Assembly (NCBI GenBank): GCA_016719645.1
Contig: JADJYS010000001.1
Location: forward strand, 496,001 to 560,000
Length of the DNA stretch: 64,000 bases
Direction: 5' to 3'
From: a bacterium
Lineage (GTDB): Bacteria > Krumholzibacteriota > Krumholzibacteriia > LZORAL124-64-63
Position 1 is the stretch's first letter. Every line of letters starts with the position of its first letter. Under the pieces are notes generated by a model. The model saw only the letters and a program-made list of their open reading frames with translations. It had not been told where the DNA came from and ran no database searches. Positions 59,740-64,000 of the stretch are shown here, one piece after another. A program made the translations under genes and the position numbers.

Positions 59740-61278
59740 ATGAGCCGTTCCCGCTCCCTCGCGCGCCGCTGGTGCGCGCCGTTGTTGCTCGCGCTGCTCC
59801 TGGCCTGCCCCGCCACCCGCGCCGGCGCCGCCCTGCCCGGCAAGGCGCCCGTCGATTCGCTCCACTTCCTGATCGAGTCCGAGGGCGCCACCGCCGGCTG
59901 GATGACCGCCGTGCGGACCGTGCACGCGGACGGCCGCGTCGTCTACCGCGGGGGCGGCACCATGGGCGGCACCACGAGCCTGAAGTGGACCCTGGAGATG
60001 ACACCCGACCTGCGCAGCTTCGTGCGCGCGACCTCCTGGCTGAAGACGCCCCAGCAGGAGCTGGAGATCTCGAGCGTCCACGTCCCGGACGGGAAGCCCG
60101 AGGTGTCGGCCACGGTCAACGGCACGAAGATGCCGGTGCCCGCCGAGAAGCTGCCCGCGCAGGCGGTCTTCCTGCCGCAGGGGGCGGCCACCGCGCTGAT
60201 GGCCCTCAGCGACCTGCTCGCGTCGCAGGATGCCGCGACCTACGCCGCGACGCTCGCGGCGACCAACGGCCTGCAGAAGCTGGACCTGGCGGTGCGGGGG
60301 TTGGGCAGCGGCACGCTGACGCAGAAGGGGGCCGAGGTGCCCGTGCGCACCTTCGAGCTGACCGTGTCGCACAAGGAGCTGAAGCAGCCGCTCGTCCTGA
60401 AGCTCTACCAGCGCCCCGACGGCAGCTTCTTCGGCGTCGAGACGCCGCAGGTCCGGATCCTGCGCACCGGCGGCGCGGCGGCGGACGGCCCCGCCGCGGG
60501 CCCCGGCGGCCGCGAGACGACGGTCGCCGGGGACGGCGTCGCGCTCGCCGCCACCCTGACGGTGCCCGCGCCCGGTGCGGACCCGGCGGTCCGGGCCGCC
60601 GGCGTGGTGCTCGTCGCCGGTCCCGCGCAGGCGGGCCGCGACGCCGTGGCCGGCGACTTCGGTTTCTACGCGCACCTGGCGGCGGAACTCGCCGCGTCCG
60701 GGATCGCCACGCTGCGCTACGAGCCGCGTCCGCCCGCCGGCGGCGCGCTGGCCCTGGAGGACATGGCCCGCGACGCGGCGGCGGCCGCCGCCGCGCTGGG
60801 CGCGGCCGCCGGCGTGGATCCCGCGAAGATCCTGCTGCTGGTCCAGGGAGAGGGCGGCATGCTGGCGGGCGAAGCGGCCGCGCTCTGCGCGCAGGCCGGG
60901 CAGCCCGTGCGGGGGCTGATCCTGGTGGGCGCGACGACCTCGGCCGGCGCCGACCTGCACGCCGCGCAGCCCCGCCCGGCGGACGCCCCCTGGCTCGCCT
61001 CGTTCCTGGCCCGCGACCCGCGCCCGGCCCTGCTGGCGGCCGGGTTGCCGGTGATGCTGCTGCACGGCGACCGCGACGACGCGGTCCCGTCGGCCGAGGC
61101 CACGGCGCTGAAGGAGTGGTTGAACGCGCAGGGCCACCTGAAGGTGGCCTGCACGGTGGCGGTCGGCCTGGACCACTGCCTGCGCGAGGTCCCGGCCGCG
61201 GGCGGGGCCCCGGCGCCGGAGTGCGCCAAGGGCGTCGTCAAGCGGATCGCGGGCTTCGTCGCCCAGTGCACGCGCTGA
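59740..61278 (+). CDS. Secreted alpha/beta-hydrolase-like protein lacking the nucleophile serine
   Basis: 512 aa, ATG 59740 with GGAGGTCCGAG upstream. Signal peptide (LLLALLLACPATRAGA). The N-terminal half is beta-rich (GRVVYRGGGTMGGTTSLKWTLEMTPDLRSFVRATS), like secreted lipid- or substrate-binding folds. From about 255 an alpha/beta-hydrolase domain follows (GDGVALAATLTVPAPG, GVVLVAGPAQAGRD). The nucleophile elbow reads VQGEGG at 368-373, where relatives have GHSEGG, so the Ser is replaced by Gly370. The acid (HGDRDDAVPS) and His (GLDHCL) loops remain. Either catalytically dead or using another residue. It ends 3 bp from the convergent GH13 gene. Confidence 0.7.
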   Translation: MSRSRSLARRWCAPLLLALLLACPATRAGAALPGKAPVDSLHFLIESEGATAGWMTAVRTVHADGRVVYRGGGTMGGTTSLKWTLEMTPDLRSFVRATSWLKTPQQELEISSVHVPDGKPEVSATVNGTKMPVPAEKLPAQAVFLPQGAATALMALSDLLASQDAATYAATLAATNGLQKLDLAVRGLGSGTLTQKGAEVPVRTFELTVSHKELKQPLVLKLYQRPDGSFFGVETPQVRILRTGGAAADGPAAGPGGRETTVAGDGVALAATLTVPAPGADPAVRAAGVVLVAGPAQAGRDAVAGDFGFYAHLAAELAASGIATLRYEPRPPAGGALALEDMARDAAAAAAALGAAAGVDPAKILLLVQGEGGMLAGEAAALCAQAGQPVRGLILVGATTSAGADLHAAQPRPADAPWLASFLARDPRPALLAAGLPVMLLHGDRDDAVPSAEATALKEWLNAQGHLKVACTVAVGLDHCLREVPAAGGAPAPECAKGVVKRIAGFVAQCTR

Positions 61279-61281
61279 CGG

Positions 61282-63825
61282 TCAGGCGGCCCCCGTCACG
61301 GCCGGGTCGAGCAGGACCCGGCACTCGAAGGGGGCGAGGGTGACCCGCAGGCCCCGCTCGCGCACCTCGCCGAGCGGGGCTTCCTGCGTGAAGCCGGTGC
61401 GCGGGTCGTGCAGGCGCAGCACGCCCGCGCCCGCGGCGGGCAGCGCCAGCGCCTCGGCCAGGGTGCCGGTCCGCAGGTCGCCGCGGGCGTTGCGGCAGGG
61501 CGCCGAACGCAGCAGGGTGCCGGTGAGCGTGGCCGGCCCGTTGTTGAACAGCACGAGGCAGCGGCGCCCGTCGCGGCCGTTCACGTGGGCGAAGACGTCC
61601 TCCTGGGCGTCGCCGTCGTCGTCGACCAGGTCGAAGAGCCGGAACAGATCGGCGCCCGCGAACAGGGCGCGCTCGCGCAGCAGCGGGAAGATCATCGTCG
61701 CCTGGTGGGCCAGGAAGCCCTCGTCGGGCGTCTCGTCGCGGTAGGCCCGCGCGTACTCCATGCCGTACTTCTCGGTGTAGCCCTCGAACTGCCCGTGGGC
61801 GATCAGCGGCAGCCCCGGCAGCGTCGCCATCAGCGCGCAGACGCCGAAGTAGTGCTCGCCCTTGCCGAACTGGCTCTCGGCGGTGGCCTCGTCGGGGTTG
61901 CTCATGAAGTTCACGAAGCGCTGCAGGATGGCCGGGTCGTAGGCCAGGACGTTCTTGAGCGAGCGGCGGTACTTGGCGTTGTCGCGGTCGCGCAGCATGT
62001 GCATGAAGGCGCTGTTGTAGACGCGGTGCATGCCCAGCGTGCGCACGAAGTAGCCCTCCATCAGCCAGAAGGCCTCGGCCAGCAGCAGCGTGTCGGGCGC
62101 CTCCTGCGCCACGCGGTCCACGACCTCGCGCCAGAACTCCCGCGGCATGGCCGCGTCGAACGCCTCCTGCGACAGGGCGTGCGCCGCGCGCCCGGGGATG
62201 TCGCTGCCCTCGCCGGGGGCGGGGTACCAGAGGCGGCGCACGTGGCGCCGGGCCAGCACCATGGCGGCGTCGAAGCGGATCACGGGGAAGCGCCGCGCCA
62301 CGGCCAGGACTTCCTGGATCACGGCCTCCCGGGCCGCGGGGTTCAGGTAGTCGATCTGGGCGGTGTCGTTCCACGGCATGCTGGTGCCGTCGTTGCCGTG
62401 GTAGATGTAGCGGGCGCGGCCGGTGGCGCGGTCGGTGCGGCGGAAGACGATCGCGGCGTCGCTGTGGTCGGCGTAGTGGTCCTCGAGGTGGATGGCCGCG
62501 CGCGGGTCGGGCGAGAGGTCCTCGCCGGTGAACGAGTAGGCGGGGTAGGGCGGGTGGTCGAGGCCCAGGAACAGGTCGGGCCGCTCGATGACCCAGCGCC
62601 CGTCGAGGCCGGTGTGGTTGGGCACCATGTCCCCGGCCAGGCGCAGCCCGCGCTCGCCGGCGCGGCGCTTGAGGTCCTCCAGCGCCGCCTCGCCGCCGAG
62701 GTCGTCGGCCACGCGGTACTCGTCCAGCGCGTAGGCGCTGGCGAGCGCCTCGGGGTTGCCGCGGCGCTGCTTGATGGTGCGCGAGGCCCGGCTGCGCTGC
62801 CAGATGCCGATCAGCCACAGGCCGGTGACGCCGCGCGAGGCGATCTCGTCCAGCTCCTCGTCGGGCACCTGGTCCAGGCGCACGACGGGCCGGTCGTAGC
62901 GGCGCGCCAGCTGGTGCAGCCACACGTGCGTGTTCTTGGCGAGCAGCACCAGGCTGGGCATCCACTCCCGGTCGTGGCTGTAGCGGACGGCCTCGTGCTC
63001 CTCGTCGCGGGCCGCGGGCGGCGCGCCGGCGGCCGGAGGCGCCGCGTCGGCGAAACGGAGCTCGGGCGCGGCGCCGGCGCCCTCGAAGCGGGCGCGGCCC
63101 TCCTCGTGCAGCACGCCCGCGGCCAGCAGCAGCGGGGGCGCCCCGTCGCCCAGCCAGGGCGACCACGCCTCGTGGGCGCGCAGCAGCTGGGCCAGCAGGT
63201 CGTCCGGCGCCAGGCGCTGCGGCAGCACGAGCAGCTCGGCCAGGCTGCCGGCGCCCGCGTCGAAGGCCGGCAGGCTGCCGAGGAAGGCCAGCAGGCTCGG
63301 CCAGGCCCGCCGGTAGCCCGGGCGGCCGCGCAGCGGGGCGTCGTCGATCAGGGCGCGCACCGGGTCGAGGGCGCGGTTCCCGCCGTTCAGACCCAGCAGC
63401 AGCAGCGGCAGCAGCCAGGCGGCGTCGGCGTCGTCGGCGGGCGCCGCGCCGGCCTTCCCGTCGTTCCCGCCGGCCGCGGCTCCCAGCACCTGCCGCAGGG
63501 CGGCCACCTCGTCGCGGCCGAGCTCGTCCTCGAGCCAGCGCCGGGCGGCCCGCCACAGGCCCGGCTCCCGCGTGGCCGCGAAACGGCGCAGCAGGGTCGC
63601 CGCCGCGGCCGTGAGCAGCACCAGCGCCTGGATCTGCCCGGCGTGGATCCAGGGCCCGCCGGCCTCGCGCCGGGTCTCGTTCAGCCGGGCGGCGAGGTCG
63701 TGGGCCGCGCCCAGGGCCCGGGCGGGGTCGGCCTGCAGCATGTCGTCGCCCGCGGCGGCGAAGCCGTAGGGGTCGCCCAGGGCGGCGGTGGGCAGCAGGT
63801 CGCGCAGTCGGAACCGGTCGGGCAT
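61282..63825 (-). CDS. GH13 (alpha-amylase family) protein with large N-terminal domain
   Basis: 847 aa from ATG at 63825 (minus strand), supported by GGGAGATCGC; an ATG at 63837 or a frame back to 63927 is less likely. The first 330 residues are Ala/Leu-rich helices with no family I know. Then comes a (beta/alpha)8 GH13 core: region I DMVPNH (399-404), nucleophile Asp519 in RFDAAM, acid Glu584 in LAEAFW and Asp645 in SNPDEA, where the usual His before Asp is Pro644. A small beta domain ends the protein. No signal peptide, so it is probably cytoplasmic. Substrate unknown. Confidence 0.8.
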   Translation of the reverse strand: MPDRFRLRDLLPTAALGDPYGFAAAGDDMLQADPARALGAAHDLAARLNETRREAGGPWIHAGQIQALVLLTAAAATLLRRFAATREPGLWRAARRWLEDELGRDEVAALRQVLGAAAGGNDGKAGAAPADDADAAWLLPLLLLGLNGGNRALDPVRALIDDAPLRGRPGYRRAWPSLLAFLGSLPAFDAGAGSLAELLVLPQRLAPDDLLAQLLRAHEAWSPWLGDGAPPLLLAAGVLHEEGRARFEGAGAAPELRFADAAPPAAGAPPAARDEEHEAVRYSHDREWMPSLVLLAKNTHVWLHQLARRYDRPVVRLDQVPDEELDEIASRGVTGLWLIGIWQRSRASRTIKQRRGNPEALASAYALDEYRVADDLGGEAALEDLKRRAGERGLRLAGDMVPNHTGLDGRWVIERPDLFLGLDHPPYPAYSFTGEDLSPDPRAAIHLEDHYADHSDAAIVFRRTDRATGRARYIYHGNDGTSMPWNDTAQIDYLNPAAREAVIQEVLAVARRFPVIRFDAAMVLARRHVRRLWYPAPGEGSDIPGRAAHALSQEAFDAAMPREFWREVVDRVAQEAPDTLLLAEAFWLMEGYFVRTLGMHRVYNSAFMHMLRDRDNAKYRRSLKNVLAYDPAILQRFVNFMSNPDEATAESQFGKGEHYFGVCALMATLPGLPLIAHGQFEGYTEKYGMEYARAYRDETPDEGFLAHQATMIFPLLRERALFAGADLFRLFDLVDDDGDAQEDVFAHVNGRDGRRCLVLFNNGPATLTGTLLRSAPCRNARGDLRTGTLAEALALPAAGAGVLRLHDPRTGFTQEAPLGEVRERGLRVTLAPFECRVLLDPAVTGAA

Positions 63826-64000
63826 GCGATCTCCCATCGGGGTCAAGGGGGTGGACGGAATCAGGGTAACGGACCGTGCGCCGAGTGCAAGCGCGCTTTC
63901 ACCGGGCGGCGATCTTCCCGGCCCCACCCCCGCGGCGCCCGCCCTTTCGGCCCCCGGGCACGCGCGGGGGGGGGCCGGTTGCGGCTGCTCCTGGCAAGGA
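63826..64000. other. Region upstream of the GH13 gene
   Basis: 175 bp with no gene that I can support. A weak minus-strand promoter-like pair, TTGCAC (63890-63885) and TACCCT (63868-63863) at 16 bp, lies 38 bp before the GH13 start. The right edge is very G-rich (a run of nine G near 63967) and shows no coding signal. Confidence 0.35.

Noticed and set aside
63826..63927. Extended N-terminus of the GH13 protein from 63927
   Set aside because: The extra 34 residues are not family-like, and ATG 63825 has GGGAG at proper spacing.

Overview
The window is a very GC-rich, gene-dense stretch of chromosome. Genes are mostly on the + strand, with frequent 1-20 bp start/stop overlaps and many GTG/TTG starts. 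I see no rRNA, tRNA, CRISPR array, insertion sequence or prophage. Several traits suggest a diderm bacterium from a high-GC lineage of the wider FCB neighbourhood (for example Krumholzibacteriota, Eisenbacteria or relatives): a compact RpoD-like sigma factor without a long N-terminal region, a secreted propeller protein with a FlgD-like C-terminal domain, a YfhO-type membrane protein, MurE with the DNPR motif of meso-DAP enzymes, and a DsbD/TlpA thiol relay. The phylum is inference only.

Layout. (1) 1-12135: an envelope-glycan block with three stand-alone family-2 glycosyltransferases, a YfhO-like membrane protein, a glycosyltransferase fused to a degenerate polyprenyl-phosphate sugar transferase-like module, a secreted beta-propeller protein, a FemAB/GNAT-like acyltransferase and a Wzx-like flippase. 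(2) 12190-29849: a nearly complete division and cell-wall (dcw) cluster in the order mraZ, STAS gene, rsmH, ftsL-like, ftsI (PASTA), murE, murF, mraY, murD, ftsW, murG, murC, ftsQ, ftsA, ftsZ. It is preceded by a five-copy, 10-bp-period MraZ-box array. murB and ddl are absent from their usual place. murE and murD each carry two compensating frameshifts. (3) 29851-33230: two TPR proteins (one ending in a parvulin domain) and rpmB on the opposite strand. (4) 33329-42146: recG, a zinc-ribbon protein, an unknown gene, a TPR protein, uppP, a lone receiver domain, a secreted DUF4139 protein, an RpoD-like sigma factor and a YigZ/IMPACT protein. (5) 42362-47319: two secreted proteins, then a thiol-redox operon (dsbD, thioredoxin, TlpA-like lipoprotein) and a GroES-like gene, closed by a textbook terminator. 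(6) 47405-50911 (minus): a possible 21-residue membrane peptide, a PDZ-membrane-GAF-PP2C phosphatase and TerC. (7) 51139-61278: valS, a RodZ-like gene, uvrB, nadC, birA, coaX and a secreted hydrolase-like protein. (8) 61282-63825 (minus): a large GH13 protein.

How the parts fit together: the dcw genes build lipid II and the divisome. UppP recycles the undecaprenyl carrier that MraY/MurG and the upstream glycan cluster both use. DsbD takes electrons from cytoplasmic thioredoxin to the periplasmic TlpA-like protein. nadC, birA and coaX form a small cofactor cassette. The features I rate most worth a second look are the MraZ-box array, the GT2/pseudo-transferase fusion, a perfect 15-bp hairpin just after ftsZ, the mur ligase frameshifts, two A/T-rich codon patches that look like internal promoters, and a small hydrophobic ORF with a good ribosome-binding site.
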